In this document: piece after piece, positions 45,083-57,121 of the stretch
Layout: the number at the start of each line of letters is the position of its first letter
How positions within the stretch are numbered: the stretch's first letter is position 1
Assembly (NCBI RefSeq): GCF_021532315.1
Contig: NZ_JAKGAO010000005.1
Coordinates: 95,261 to 159,260 of the forward strand
Reading direction: 5' to 3'
Source: Paenibacillus tarimensis
GTDB lineage: Bacteria; Bacillota; Bacilli; Paenibacillales; Paenibacillaceae
Length of the DNA stretch: 64,000 nucleotides
Program-made: the position numbers and the translations under genes
The notes under the pieces: model-generated
What the model was told of the DNA's origin: nothing
Database searches by the model: none
Seen by the model: only the letters and a program-made list of their open reading frames with translations

Positions 45083-45773
45083 GTTGATGAAACTTGAAAT
45101 CAAAAAAAATAAAATGAACAACTATACGGTTGCGAGTCTCGTTGCGACCTTGGGTTTGGTTGCTTTCATCTATTTTATTGCTTACGTCGCCCAAGTGGAG
45201 AATGAGCCGGACTTTCAGAATTACGCTAACATTTTTTTGTTTGTAGGTATCGTCAGTATGATTGTTTTCAGTATTCTATCGGCGGTTATGTACTCACGTT
45301 TCGTGATTGAAGAATATACGGGAAAAAGAATGCTTCTTCTGTTCTCCTACCCTGTCAACCGTCAAAAAGTGCTGCTTGCAAAAATGGCGCTGGTCATCGG
45401 GTTTACCACTTTTGCGATGGCCCTGAGCAATATTCCTCCTCTTGTTATATTTAGCATCACAGAATCCATCTCTCCTATTGTAAATGACACACTCTCCTCA
45501 GAACTGCTGCTATCCATAGTAAAAACCATCTTTGTACTCTCCATCACGGTTAATGGAATCAGTCTGATTGCAATGAGAATCGGCTTTATGAAACGATCGG
45601 TCCCCGCTACTATAGTGACAGCTTTCCTCCTCTGTGCTGTTGTCGGGAATATCGTGATCAGCAGCTTTGGAAATGATGTTCTGCTGTTGATTCTATTAGG
45701 CGTCGTAGCCTTAGCAGGGGCCATCGTAATTATTGAGTTAATGAAGAAGGTCAACAGCATGGAAATTGATTAG
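45069..45773 (+). CDS. ABC exporter permease
   Basis: 234 residues, six hydrophobic segments, cytoplasmic N-terminus (MKLLRLMKLEIKKNKMNN), and an EEYTGKRMLLLFSYPVNRQ loop typical of ABC-2 permeases. It overlaps the ATPase gene by 14 bases. The substrate is unknown; the bacitracin/lantibiotic-like family suggests peptide antibiotics (inference). Confidence 0.88.
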   Translation: MKLLRLMKLEIKKNKMNNYTVASLVATLGLVAFIYFIAYVAQVENEPDFQNYANIFLFVGIVSMIVFSILSAVMYSRFVIEEYTGKRMLLLFSYPVNRQKVLLAKMALVIGFTTFAMALSNIPPLVIFSITESISPIVNDTLSSELLLSIVKTIFVLSITVNGISLIAMRIGFMKRSVPATIVTAFLLCAVVGNIVISSFGNDVLLLILLGVVALAGAIVIIELMKKVNSMEID

Positions 45774-45813
45774 GGATATGGCTGTGAAGAAACAAAGGTT
45801 AGGAGTGGATTAG

Positions 45814-46596
45814 GTGTTAGCCAATAACGGAACGATGCCGGTTCTTAAAGAGGAATGTATCCATGAGGCGGTGACCGATTTATCATTGGATTGGCTTACG
45901 GGCGATGTGCAAATTATGCAAGGGGAAGGCGATGTGATTAAGCTGGTTCAGTACGGGGGCGCAAGGTTTCCACAAGAGAAACGATTTCAGCACGAGCTGC
46001 GCTCCGGGGGATTAACGATTATTGACGGTCGCAAGCGCAGGCAGATCATCGGGTTTAATATTCACAAAACGACGCTGGCTGTCTACCTTCCTCGTAAACG
46101 ACTGAACTCTTTAACGGTCTACAGCACAGGCGGCAGCATAGCGCTTCAAGGGATAGATGCAAGCAAATGCACATGTAAAGTTACTTCGGGCGGGTTAAAA
46201 GTATCGGGTATGGTTGATGAGCTGAACCTTCATGGCACAGGTGCGCCGATAAAGGGCGAGGATCTTACAGTTGGCAGATTGGACTTGCACGCTACTTCAT
46301 CTAAAGTTGAGCTTGAAGGCAAGTTTTCTGAGATTGGATTACGGTCAACGGGTAGAGGAGTAACAATCCGTTCGTCCTGTTTGCCTCAAAAGGTCCAATC
46401 CGTTTCAACGGCCTGCCAGGTTACATTAGCCATTCTGGATCATGACGGGTTCACTTTTATATTCAAAAAAACATCAGGCAGCTTTAAGAGCGACTTTCCT
46501 CTAAGCCATGTTGGTGAAACGTACAGCTACAAGAACGGCGCGAGTATAATCCGTGCAGAAGTCAGAGGCGGACAATTTATACTGCGGAAGCGGTAA
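45814..46596 (+). CDS. DUF4097-type beta-repeat protein
   Basis: A GTG at 45814 follows AGGAGTGGATTAG; 260 residues. Beta-strand repeats with alternating hydrophobics and small residues (LNSLTVYSTGGSIALQGI, CKVTSGGLKVSGMVDELNL, LDLHATSSKVELEGKFSEI) match the DUF4097 solenoid pattern. No signal peptide, so probably cytoplasmic. It follows the exporter genes on the same strand. Confidence 0.75.
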   Translation: MLANNGTMPVLKEECIHEAVTDLSLDWLTGDVQIMQGEGDVIKLVQYGGARFPQEKRFQHELRSGGLTIIDGRKRRQIIGFNIHKTTLAVYLPRKRLNSLTVYSTGGSIALQGIDASKCTCKVTSGGLKVSGMVDELNLHGTGAPIKGEDLTVGRLDLHATSSKVELEGKFSEIGLRSTGRGVTIRSSCLPQKVQSVSTACQVTLAILDHDGFTFIFKKTSGSFKSDFPLSHVGETYSYKNGASIIRAEVRGGQFILRKR

Positions 46597-46680
46597 AAGC
46601 TGTCGTGACAGTTTTCAGGTGGCTATCGTGGCGAATCATAAATAACTATTGATGTGAATGGATCAAAGGAGGAAAAGACA

Positions 46681-46851
46681 GTGGAACCAGGTTGGATTGT
46701 AGGAACGAGTCTTGCGGTGCTTATTTTATTGGCGGGTGTCATTGGGCTGGCAGTGAGCAAACAGAATCGCAGAAAAAATCGGTGGGGATGGTGGTTCGTC
46801 ATATTTGGTGTCTGCGCGATCATCAGTGCTTTTGTTAACTTGAGCATTTAA
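46681..46851 (+). CDS. Small single- or double-span membrane protein
   Basis: A GTG at 46681 is preceded by AAAGGAGG at ideal spacing. 56 residues with two hydrophobic segments (WIVGTSLAVLILLAGVIGLA and WWFVIFGVCAIISAFVNL) separated by a basic turn (SKQNRRKNRWG). Family unknown. It is last in the TetR-ABC region. Confidence 0.65.
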   Translation: MEPGWIVGTSLAVLILLAGVIGLAVSKQNRRKNRWGWWFVIFGVCAIISAFVNLSI

Positions 46852-46880
46852 CGCTATTACCTCGGAGGTGCAGAGAGATT

Positions 46881-46985
46881 TACGCGTTTAACAGAAATTT
46901 CAACTTGCTGATTATCGGACAGATTATCACCTTGTTTGGAAGTTCGATTCTTCGTTGGCAGTTTCGGCCGATAAGTCTATCATGA
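46881..46985 (+). pseudogene. Remnant of an MFS transporter N-terminus
   Basis: One frame reads YAFNRNFNLLIIGQIITLFG, then SSILRW, which is the first helix and loop of MFS_3-type transporters. It has no start codon in frame and breaks off into unrelated residues and a stop (TGA 46983-46985). GGAGGTG at 46864-46870 may be its old ribosome site, with a frameshift in between. The rest of the gene is absent. Confidence 0.55.
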
Positions 46986-47069
46986 CATAGTTGCGCGTTC
47001 TTTCACCCCTGTTGTATCATGACATCATCAAGCCAGACAGGTTGAAGCTTAGGATTAAGGAGTGCCGAT

Positions 47070-47855
47070 ATGCTGCATGTTTCGCCCTCATCGCTCGTTC
47101 TGCTGCCGGCTTTCGCCAAAATCGTGTGTGAGCCCGGCTGGAAATGGCAGAAGCGGGAAAAACCGATGGCTAACTATGATTTGTTCTATGTATGGAGCGG
47201 TGAAGGGGAGGTCGTCCTGAACGGGCGTCCTTACAAGGTGGGCAAGGGAAGCTGTTTTTTGTTCCGGCCGGGCGACCACACCAGCGCAACTCATGATCCG
47301 CAGAAGCCGCTTGTGCTGACATACATTCACTTTGATGTAAATGAGCAGGTGGATGTTATACCGGAGGCGTATCGCCGTTTGCATGAAGTGGTTGATTTTG
47401 AATATCTTCTCTCACGTTATGTCAGGCTCTTCCTTATCCAGACCTACGCAGCGGAGGAGGAAGCGAGACTGGTGCTCAAGATGCTGCTGATCCACCTGCT
47501 GCGCGAGGACAATGAAGGGCCGGTTGAGCGAAAGGCCAGCAACCAGCTGACCGAATCCATTCATGAGGTAGCCAATTATATACGTCAAAATCCGGGCATT
47601 GCGCATCGTGTTGAGGACTTGGCGAAGCGGGCGCAGCTGTCACCACGATACTTCTCGATTAAATTCAAGGAAATGACGGGCATGTCAGTTCAGACCTATA
47701 TGATTCGGACCCGGATTGAGAGGGCCCAGCATCTGCTGATGCACGCAGGCATGAATGTCACAGAAGTGGCGGATGCGCTCGGCTACCGGGATATCTTCTT
47801 CTTCAGCCGGCAGTTTAAGCAGTACACGGGGAAGAGCCCTTCGGAAATCCGGTAA
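47070..47855 (+). CDS. AraC-family transcriptional regulator
   Basis: 261 residues. An N-terminal cupin-like sensor (GEGEVVLNGRPYKVGKGSCF, FRPGDHTSATHD) leads to a C-terminal double HTH (VEDLAKRAQLSPRYFSIKFK and VTEVADALGYRDIFFFSRQF, then KQYTGKSPSEIR). Such members usually respond to sugars or siderophores; no target gene is adjacent. AAGGAGTGCCGAT precedes the ATG. Confidence 0.92.
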   Translation: MLHVSPSSLVLLPAFAKIVCEPGWKWQKREKPMANYDLFYVWSGEGEVVLNGRPYKVGKGSCFLFRPGDHTSATHDPQKPLVLTYIHFDVNEQVDVIPEAYRRLHEVVDFEYLLSRYVRLFLIQTYAAEEEARLVLKMLLIHLLREDNEGPVERKASNQLTESIHEVANYIRQNPGIAHRVEDLAKRAQLSPRYFSIKFKEMTGMSVQTYMIRTRIERAQHLLMHAGMNVTEVADALGYRDIFFFSRQFKQYTGKSPSEIR

Positions 47856-47966
47856 GCGGCTCACAAGGCTGCAAGCGTCATACCCGATCTTATCTACAAG
47901 CTGCTGCGGGGGGCAAAGCATGATCCGCCTGCACTGCAAGGCCGAATTACCGCGTTCAAAATGGAC

Positions 47967-48011
47967 AAAGAGGAGCTGACAAGCAGATGAATCTGCCTGC
48001 AGCTCCTCTTT
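47967..48011. terminator. Bidirectional terminator between convergent genes
   Basis: AAAGAGGAGCTG (47967-47978) pairs with CAGCTCCTCTTT (48000-48011). It lies between the AraC-family gene and the convergent psd gene. Confidence 0.7.
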
Positions 48012-48051
48012 GCTGTGGTTGGACAGAAGCGGCCGTGAGAAGCAGCTCCGG

Positions 48052-48840
48052 TTAAGGCTGCTTCAAAGTACCGAGGGCTTCGCCCATCCGCACCTTCTTG
48101 CCGGGCATCAGGTCCTCGCGGAGTAGGAAGGTGTCATCTTCCATAAGCAGTACGACCGTGGAACCGAACTCGAAATAGGCGAGCTCGCCGCCGCGTTCCG
48201 TGCTTTCAGCCGCCGGATCAATGTACTTGATGCTGCTCACATTCATCGCACCGACCTTAACGACCGCGATTTCCCCGGTCAGGTGCCGGATGTAGGTGAC
48301 AAGCCGTTCATTACGGCTCAGCACCCGGCGCATCTGTCTGAGACCAAATTCGTTGACCGGGTAAACCTTGCCCTTGATATGCTCGCGCTCGACGATGCGG
48401 CCTTCGACCGGGGCATGGATGCGATGATAGTCAGTGGGACTCAGGTAGAGCACCAGGCAGAAGCCATGCTTGTAATTCTCCATTCGCGGCGAATAGGCAA
48501 GCAGTTCCTCAATGGTGTAATCCTGGCCTTTAATATTAAAAATAGAGCCGGCATCAACGGGACCGGCGCCGGTTATTAGCGCATCTACAGGGCTGACAAC
48601 CAAATCGGGAGCTTCGTCAATAATTCTCATCCCCGGCTTCAGCCTGCGGGTGAAAAATTCGTTAAGCGTCTTATATTCACCGATCTGCTTCTCCGCTTCG
48701 TCCACCGATATGCCGTAAATTTTGGCAAAACGGGGGATCAGCCTGCGGCTGGCAGTGGATTGGGCAAATCGACCGGTAAGCTGCGAAATCCACTTTCTGG
48801 AGGTAAGCTCGGTCATTGACCTCAGCAGCCATCTCATCAT
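48052..48840 (-). CDS. psd: Phosphatidylserine decarboxylase
   Basis: 262 residues. PSD marks: LNEFFTRRLKPGMR, SPVDALI (catalytic Asp region), LSPTDYHRIHAPVEG (His) and the self-cleavage GST in YFEFGSTVVLL. The proenzyme cuts itself before the Ser to make the pyruvoyl group and produces phosphatidylethanolamine at the membrane. No pssA is adjacent. The start has only a distant GAGG. Confidence 0.93.
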   Translation of the reverse strand: MMRWLLRSMTELTSRKWISQLTGRFAQSTASRRLIPRFAKIYGISVDEAEKQIGEYKTLNEFFTRRLKPGMRIIDEAPDLVVSPVDALITGAGPVDAGSIFNIKGQDYTIEELLAYSPRMENYKHGFCLVLYLSPTDYHRIHAPVEGRIVEREHIKGKVYPVNEFGLRQMRRVLSRNERLVTYIRHLTGEIAVVKVGAMNVSSIKYIDPAAESTERGGELAYFEFGSTVVLLMEDDTFLLREDLMPGKKVRMGEALGTLKQP

Positions 48841-49144
48841 GCGGGTAAATTCACGTCCTCTCTGGCAAGCAAACCGCTTGCCTCGCCCCTAAGTGTGCCA
48901 TATCCACATGTACAAATCAATAGACTCATGGGTTCTGATTGTGTCTGAGTGCCGTACCGGCAGGAACAGGAATAAACCGGCCGGGCAGTCCTCCGCATGA
49001 GACTTACCGCACGCGGGGGATGTTTGGATGAAGAAAAGCAGGCCTCTCCGCGTGTAAAGTGCGCGGCTGCAGCATGATTCGTGTTCACACCTCTGTCACA
49101 TTTGGTCGAAATGTTGTGATTGTAATCACGGCCTGCTGTCGGGG
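48841..49144. other. Intergenic region without a supported gene
   Basis: Upstream region of psd. No convincing coding frame, riboswitch or hairpin is seen. It probably holds the psd promoter, but no strong -35/-10 pair stands out. Confidence 0.4.
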
Positions 49145-49237
49145 GTGTCTATACAATCTGCGATGGTGATCGGTGGCACTATTGTATTCCTCGGCATTGG
49201 GTTTGTCCTGAATCTCGTTGCTGTGTCGAGAAAATAA
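49145..49237 (+). CDS. Possible 30-residue membrane peptide
   Basis: A GTG-initiated frame reads VSIQSAMVIGGTIVFLGIGF, then VLNLVAVSRK and stop. One hydrophobic helix has a basic end. The ribosome site is weak, so this may be a gene remnant or chance. The AT-rich stretch after it (49238-49477) holds no other frame; an imperfect hairpin GATAGC..GCTATC (49424-49447) precedes the MFS gene. Confidence 0.3.
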   Translation: MSIQSAMVIGGTIVFLGIGFVLNLVAVSRK

Positions 49238-49477
49238 AGTTGTAGACAAACAGCATGTATTAAGCTATTTGGGCAGGTTAGCGCAGTCATAGCGGCTAAA
49301 ATATGATGACCATTTAAATTAACAGTAAGCATTTCAAAATAAATGGATTTCCTTTGTAATAAAGCTTTACTGCCTTTAATGCTGTATGCACAATGAGAGC
49401 TGATTTCTGTAAGCTTATCAAAGATAGCAAGTGAGCATTTGAGCTATCTAAAAATACAGAATAAAGGAGCATTCTTT

Positions 49478-50695
49478 GTGATCTCGAACGAAATATATTC
49501 TACCACTACAGAGGACACCGATGTCAAAAAAGAAAGCCTTCCATGGTCAGGTCTGCTGGCGTTAGCTATGGCAGGATTTATCTGCATACTGACGGAAAGT
49601 CTGCCTGCTGGTCTATTGCCTCAGATTGCGGGTGGTCTTGGCGTAACGCAGGCGATGGCCGGACAACTGGTTACGTTATATGCAGTGGGCTCCTTGCTGG
49701 CTGCCATTCCGCTGACCACAGCGACACGAGGATGGAGACGAAAACCGCTTCTGCTGCTCTGTATCATAGGTTTTCTGGTATTTAACACGGTGACTGCCTT
49801 ATCTTCGATGTATGCAATTACGCTAATCGCACGTTTCTGTGCAGGAGTAGCAGCGGGAGTGTTGTGGGGAATGACTGCAGGTTATGCACGTCGCATGGTG
49901 CCGGAGTCGTTAAAAGGAAAGGCCATAGCCGTCGCTATGGCAGGAACACCTTTAGCATTGGCACTCGGGGTTCCGATAGGAACATTTTTCGGAACGTATG
50001 CAGGTTGGCACCTGATCTTTGGAACGGTATCCATATTAACGCTAGCCCTCATCGCATGGGTGCTCTGGAAAGTGCCGGATTATGAAGGAGAGCCCGCTCA
50101 GAATCAACTCCCATTGCATAAAATCTTGTTCATAGCTGGAATTCGGCCCATTTTGTTTGTGGTTCTCGTCTGGGTGCTGGCTCACAATATTTTGTACACC
50201 TACATCTCTCCATTTCTGGACGATACGGCACTAGCCCATAGAGTCGATCTGATTCTGCTAATATTCGGCGTGACTTCCGTGATCGGCATTTGGATTATTG
50301 GGTTACTGATTGATCGTTATATGAGGATATTGGTTTTATCAAGTATTGCGATATTTGCTATTGCCTCAGCGGCAATGGGCATCTGGATAAATCAGCCGGT
50401 CGTCATCATCTTCGGTGTCATCGCATGGGGATTGACCTTTGGGGGAGCAGCCACATTACTACAGACAGCTATTGCACATGCAGGAGGACAAAGTGCGGAT
50501 ATCGCCCAATCCATGCTAGTAACGGCGTGGAATCTCGGAATCGGTGCGGGAGGAATGGTTGGTGCTATCCTGCTTAATTGGTTTGGGGCCAGATTCCTAC
50601 CAGGTTCATTGGTTCTCTTATTGCTAATTACCCTTCTTATAGCTTGGTCCGCCCAAAAACACGGATTTCCTGGGCTCGCTAAAGCAGATTGCTAG
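49478..50695 (+). CDS. MFS transporter, drug/sugar efflux (AraJ-like)
   Basis: A GTG at 49478 follows AAAGGAG; 405 residues with twelve helices. DHA1-type marks: PAGLLPQIAGGLGVTQAMAG, TRGWRRKPLLL (motif A region), GVLWGMTAGYARRMVPE, and motif C-like GTPLALALGVPIGTFFGTYA. It probably exports small toxic compounds or sugars. It is AT-richer than the flanks. An Lrp-type regulator lies convergently downstream. Confidence 0.87.
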   Translation: MISNEIYSTTTEDTDVKKESLPWSGLLALAMAGFICILTESLPAGLLPQIAGGLGVTQAMAGQLVTLYAVGSLLAAIPLTTATRGWRRKPLLLLCIIGFLVFNTVTALSSMYAITLIARFCAGVAAGVLWGMTAGYARRMVPESLKGKAIAVAMAGTPLALALGVPIGTFFGTYAGWHLIFGTVSILTLALIAWVLWKVPDYEGEPAQNQLPLHKILFIAGIRPILFVVLVWVLAHNILYTYISPFLDDTALAHRVDLILLIFGVTSVIGIWIIGLLIDRYMRILVLSSIAIFAIASAAMGIWINQPVVIIFGVIAWGLTFGGAATLLQTAIAHAGGQSADIAQSMLVTAWNLGIGAGGMVGAILLNWFGARFLPGSLVLLLLITLLIAWSAQKHGFPGLAKADC

Positions 50696-50751
50696 ATCAA
50701 AATAACTTGTTAGGTATCCCTTCTGAACGGATTCCTGCTTTATATGAGAGA

Positions 50752-50788
50752 GACCGCCCGAATCTAAGTAACCAATAGATGGGCGGTC
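50752..50788. terminator. Hairpin between the convergent MFS and Lrp genes
   Basis: GACCGCCC (50752-50759) pairs with GGGCGGTC (50781-50788), with AATCT/AGAT extending the stem; no long U-tract on either side. Confidence 0.55.
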
Positions 50789-50806
50789 CAAAATAAATGC
50801 GTAATA

Positions 50807-51250
50807 CTAGACGAGAAGATTGGTTCCTTCAATCAGGTTTTTATGGTCAATAGGCGAAGACATCGCGATAAGTGTAGTGTAGGTCCCGTATTTGTCACAC
50901 TGAACTCCAAACAATTCTAGGCTCGCGATGGAGTCTGTCATAACTTTTATCAAATAGTTATGTTCCCCGCTTACACGATAACATTCAACAACTTCGGGCG
51001 AAGAACGGCAGAAATCAAGGAAAGCACTGCATTCTCTGGTTCGAAAAAGTAGATAGGATATACTGTGTTTTCCTATTTTTTGGGGATTAATAACGGTGCG
51101 ATACTCTTCAATCACCCCGCGTTCTTCCAGTCGTTTCACACGTTCCGTGACGGCTGGTTGTGATAGTCCCACCAGCTTTCCCAATTCGGTCATGGACATT
51201 CTGGCTTGGTTTTCCATATGAAACAGGATATTTTTATCGATCTGATCCAC
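50807..51250 (-). CDS. Lrp/AsnC-family transcriptional regulator
   Basis: A GTG at 51250 follows AAAGGAAGTGATAAT; 147 residues. HTH: VDQIDKNILFHMENQARMSM, TELGKLVGLSQPAVTERVKR. RAM domain: VECYRVSGEHNYLIKVMTDS. It senses amino acids or related ligands. It may control the neighbouring MFS gene, although the two converge, so the link is weak. Confidence 0.9.
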   Translation of the reverse strand: MDQIDKNILFHMENQARMSMTELGKLVGLSQPAVTERVKRLEERGVIEEYRTVINPQKIGKHSISYLLFRTRECSAFLDFCRSSPEVVECYRVSGEHNYLIKVMTDSIASLELFGVQCDKYGTYTTLIAMSSPIDHKNLIEGTNLLV

Positions 51251-51717
51251 ATTATCACTTCCTTTTATTATATAGGTTTTTGAGATAATTACCGTCAAAT
51301 TAATGGTGATTGTAGATCAATCTCTTAAAATATTATGTGATAAAGAAGAAATTACCTTTATAATAAACTCATTAACTTTAAATAATCAAGTGGGTATACC
51401 TTGGAGAGAGCGGACGAAGAGAGCCCGCATAGTGAAGCTGATTCCATAAATATTAGCTGGTTACACCGATGTCATAATATTCTTAAATAATTTGTCTAAC
51501 ACTTTGCTTTCGCCGGACAGTTGCCTATACGATCCCGGTTATGGATATGCTGCAGTCCGATTCGCCGGGCGCGAAGGGCTATGTGACCTGGTAATATCGC
51601 CGCTGGGACAGTGCCGTTCCGGGATGTCTCTTCTGCGTGTATGCTGAATTAAACCATGCGTTGACATGCAGGCTGCAAGGCCTGCCAGCATGATGTCCGA
51701 GGAGGGATGCACCCGTT
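51251..51717. other. Intergenic region, no supported gene
   Basis: The first part (to about 51510) is AT-rich and probably holds the Lrp promoter. From about 51530 the base composition returns to that of the flanks. A short frame ending at TAA 51590 (VMDMLQSDSPGAKGYVTW) has no start signal. An inverted repeat GCAGGCTGC..GGCCTGCCAGC lies near 51668-51690. Confidence 0.4.
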
Positions 51718-52914
51718 ATGGCACCGTCCAAAGCTGCTTTTATTACACCCGGCTCCTTCGTTATCCCGTCACCGAGCGGCAGCTCGGTCGAACGGGTCGT
51801 CGAACATATCGTACCGCTGCTTGACCGAAGCAGGGTTGAACCGCGGATTTACGGCAGGTCCAGCCGCAGGCTGAAACGGATCGGCAGCGTAAGAGGCGTC
51901 CGTTGTGAACGGTTTCCCGCGGTGGATAAGGCGTTGTACGTCCGTAAGGTAGGGCGCGCGGCTGCACGCTTCGGACCCCGGCTTATCCAGGTGGAGAACC
52001 GGCCGGCATACGCGCTCAGGCTCAAACGTCTGCTGCCGCGCTGTGCAGTGTGGCTGAACCTTCATTCCTCCACGTTTATCGGCAGCCGCTATGTCAGCAG
52101 AGAGAAGCTGAACCGCTGCCTTGCAGCCGTTGACCGGATTATTGTGAACAGTCACTATCTGCTTGGCCAGGTTGCCGCCATGGCGCCGGGGCATGCCCAC
52201 AAGATAAGGGTTATCCATCTGGGAGTAGATACGGACCGGTTCATCTCGCGCTTTACGCCGGAGGGCATGGAGCGAAGAGCGGCGCTGAGGGCGGCAAGAG
52301 GCTGGAACGGCCGCAAGGTCGTGCTGTTTGTCGGCAGACTGATCCCAAAGAAGGGCGTTCACCACCTGCTTCATATTGTTCCCCGGCTCGCGGCGGCCCA
52401 CCCTGATGTGCTTGTTGTCATTGTCGGAAGTCCTTACTACGGCTCTCACCGGATGACTGCCTATGCGCGCCGCCTGCGGCAGCTGGCAGAAGCGGCTAAG
52501 GGGCATGTCCGGTTTGTTCCGTATGTATCCTATGCCGAAGTGCCGGACTGGTTCATCGCTGCTGACGCGGCATGTGTACCCTCCGGTGCCCATGAGGCAT
52601 TCGGGCTTGTCAATGTGGAGGCTATGGCAGCCGGACTGCCTGTTGTGGCGTCACGCGCAGGAGGCATGCCCGAGATCGTTGAGGATGGGGTAACCGGGTA
52701 TCTGGCGGAACCTGAACAGCTGGCTGAAGGCCTTTACGAACGGTTGTCTCTGCTTCTGTCAGACAGCGGGCTTCGCACTGCAATGGGCATGATGAGCAGG
52801 CTGCGCGTAGAGCAGTACTTCAATTGGCAGCGGGCCGCGAACCAGTGGGTAGAGCTTCTGAAGGAATTTGAAGAGCAGCAGGAACACTATCGCCAGAGGC
52901 TGCTTACACGATAA
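51718..52914 (+). CDS. GT4-family glycosyltransferase (CotSA-like)
   Basis: 398 residues. GT-B fold: N-terminal acceptor half with a PSPSGSSVERVVEHIVPLL loop, a nucleotide-sugar half beginning RKVVLFVGRLIPKKGVHHLL, and the EAFGLVNVEAMAAGLPVV motif (Glu-x7-Glu). It resembles CotSA and other spore or surface glycosyltransferases. GAGGAGGGATGCACCCGTT precedes the ATG. Confidence 0.88.
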   Translation: MAPSKAAFITPGSFVIPSPSGSSVERVVEHIVPLLDRSRVEPRIYGRSSRRLKRIGSVRGVRCERFPAVDKALYVRKVGRAAARFGPRLIQVENRPAYALRLKRLLPRCAVWLNLHSSTFIGSRYVSREKLNRCLAAVDRIIVNSHYLLGQVAAMAPGHAHKIRVIHLGVDTDRFISRFTPEGMERRAALRAARGWNGRKVVLFVGRLIPKKGVHHLLHIVPRLAAAHPDVLVVIVGSPYYGSHRMTAYARRLRQLAEAAKGHVRFVPYVSYAEVPDWFIAADAACVPSGAHEAFGLVNVEAMAAGLPVVASRAGGMPEIVEDGVTGYLAEPEQLAEGLYERLSLLLSDSGLRTAMGMMSRLRVEQYFNWQRAANQWVELLKEFEEQQEHYRQRLLTR

Positions 52915-52920
52915 AACGGG

Positions 52921-52950
52921 TTGACAAAAGGTACCAACCGCATTTATGCT
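52921..52950 (+). promoter_or_regulatory. SigA promoter of the thiamine operon
   Basis: TTGACA (52921-52926), 18 bases, TATGCT (52945-52950), directly before the TPP riboswitch. Confidence 0.6.
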
Positions 52951-52962
52951 CAAGACATGAAT

Positions 52963-56280
<3,318 letters not shown>

Positions 56281-56288
<8 letters not shown>

Positions 56289-57117
56289 GATGCGGGAATT
56301 TTCCCTTTACGTCATAACAGGCGAGCAGTACCATCCCGGCCGCTCAATGCTGGAGGTTATGGAGGCGGCGCTGGCCGGAGGTGCGGATATTGTACAGCTG
56401 CGTGAGAAAAACATGCCGGCTTCCGAGCTGCTGGAGAAGGCGCGGGCGCTCAGGGAGCTGACCCGCCGCTATAATGTACCGTTTATCGTGAACGATCATC
56501 CTGACATTGCACTGGCCGCTGAAGCGGACGGTGTGCATCTTGGCCAGGAGGATATGCCGATTGCGGAAGCCCGTGAACGGATGGGGGCTGACCGGATTAT
56601 CGGGATCTCGACACATGCGATAGAGGAGGCTCGCGCAGCTGAACGCGACGGCGCTGATTATATCGGAGTCGGTCCGGTCTTTCCTACTGGAACGAAGCCC
56701 GGACGGCAGGCAGTGACGACCTCGTATGTCCGGCAGGTTGCGGATGAAATCCGTATACCTTGGGTGGCGATCGGCGGCATTACGCCGGATAACGCAGATC
56801 AGGTGCTGGCTGCAGGAGCGTCCAGGCTCTGCGCGGTGTCGGCTATCGTGGGCAGCAGCGATCCGGCGTCCGTATGCAGGCGGCTGAAGGAACAGATCGC
56901 GGCAGCCCGGGGAGAACGGGTGACCATTAAGCTGAACGGCAGAGAAGAGCTGGTTAGAGCGGGGACACTGGAGGAGCTGATACAATCCTACGGGCTGGCC
57001 GACAAGCGCATTGTGGCTGAGCTTGACGGCGTCATTGTGCAGCGTAACCGGTGGGAGAGCACGCAGGTAAGGGCAGGTATGACGCTCGAGCTTGTGCATT
57101 TTGTAGGAGGGGGCTGA
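56281..57117 (+). CDS. thiE: Thiamine-phosphate synthase fused to sulfur carrier ThiS
   Basis: ATG 56281 follows AGAGGAGGAAG; 278 residues. Residues 1-210 are ThiE: IVQLREKNMPASELLEKA, FIVNDHPDIALAAEADGVHL, GVGPVFPTGTKPG and IGGITPDNADQVL. Residues about 214-278 are ThiS: VTIKLNGREELVRAGTLEEL, VAELDGVIVQRNRW, and a C-terminus VHFVGGG, like the -GG end of free ThiS. No separate thiS is seen in the operon. The free Gly-Gly can still be activated by ThiF. ThiE couples HMP-PP and thiazole phosphate. Confidence 0.93.
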
Positions 57118-57121
57118 ACAT

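Noticed and set aside
48837..49088. 83-residue minus-strand frame overlapping the psd start
   Set aside because: No ribosome site, Cys/Arg/Ser-rich composition typical of chance frames, no recognisable motif.
51540..51592. Short frame ending AKGYVTW as a gene fragment
   Set aside because: Too short, no start signal and no recognised family; only noted as part of the intergenic region.
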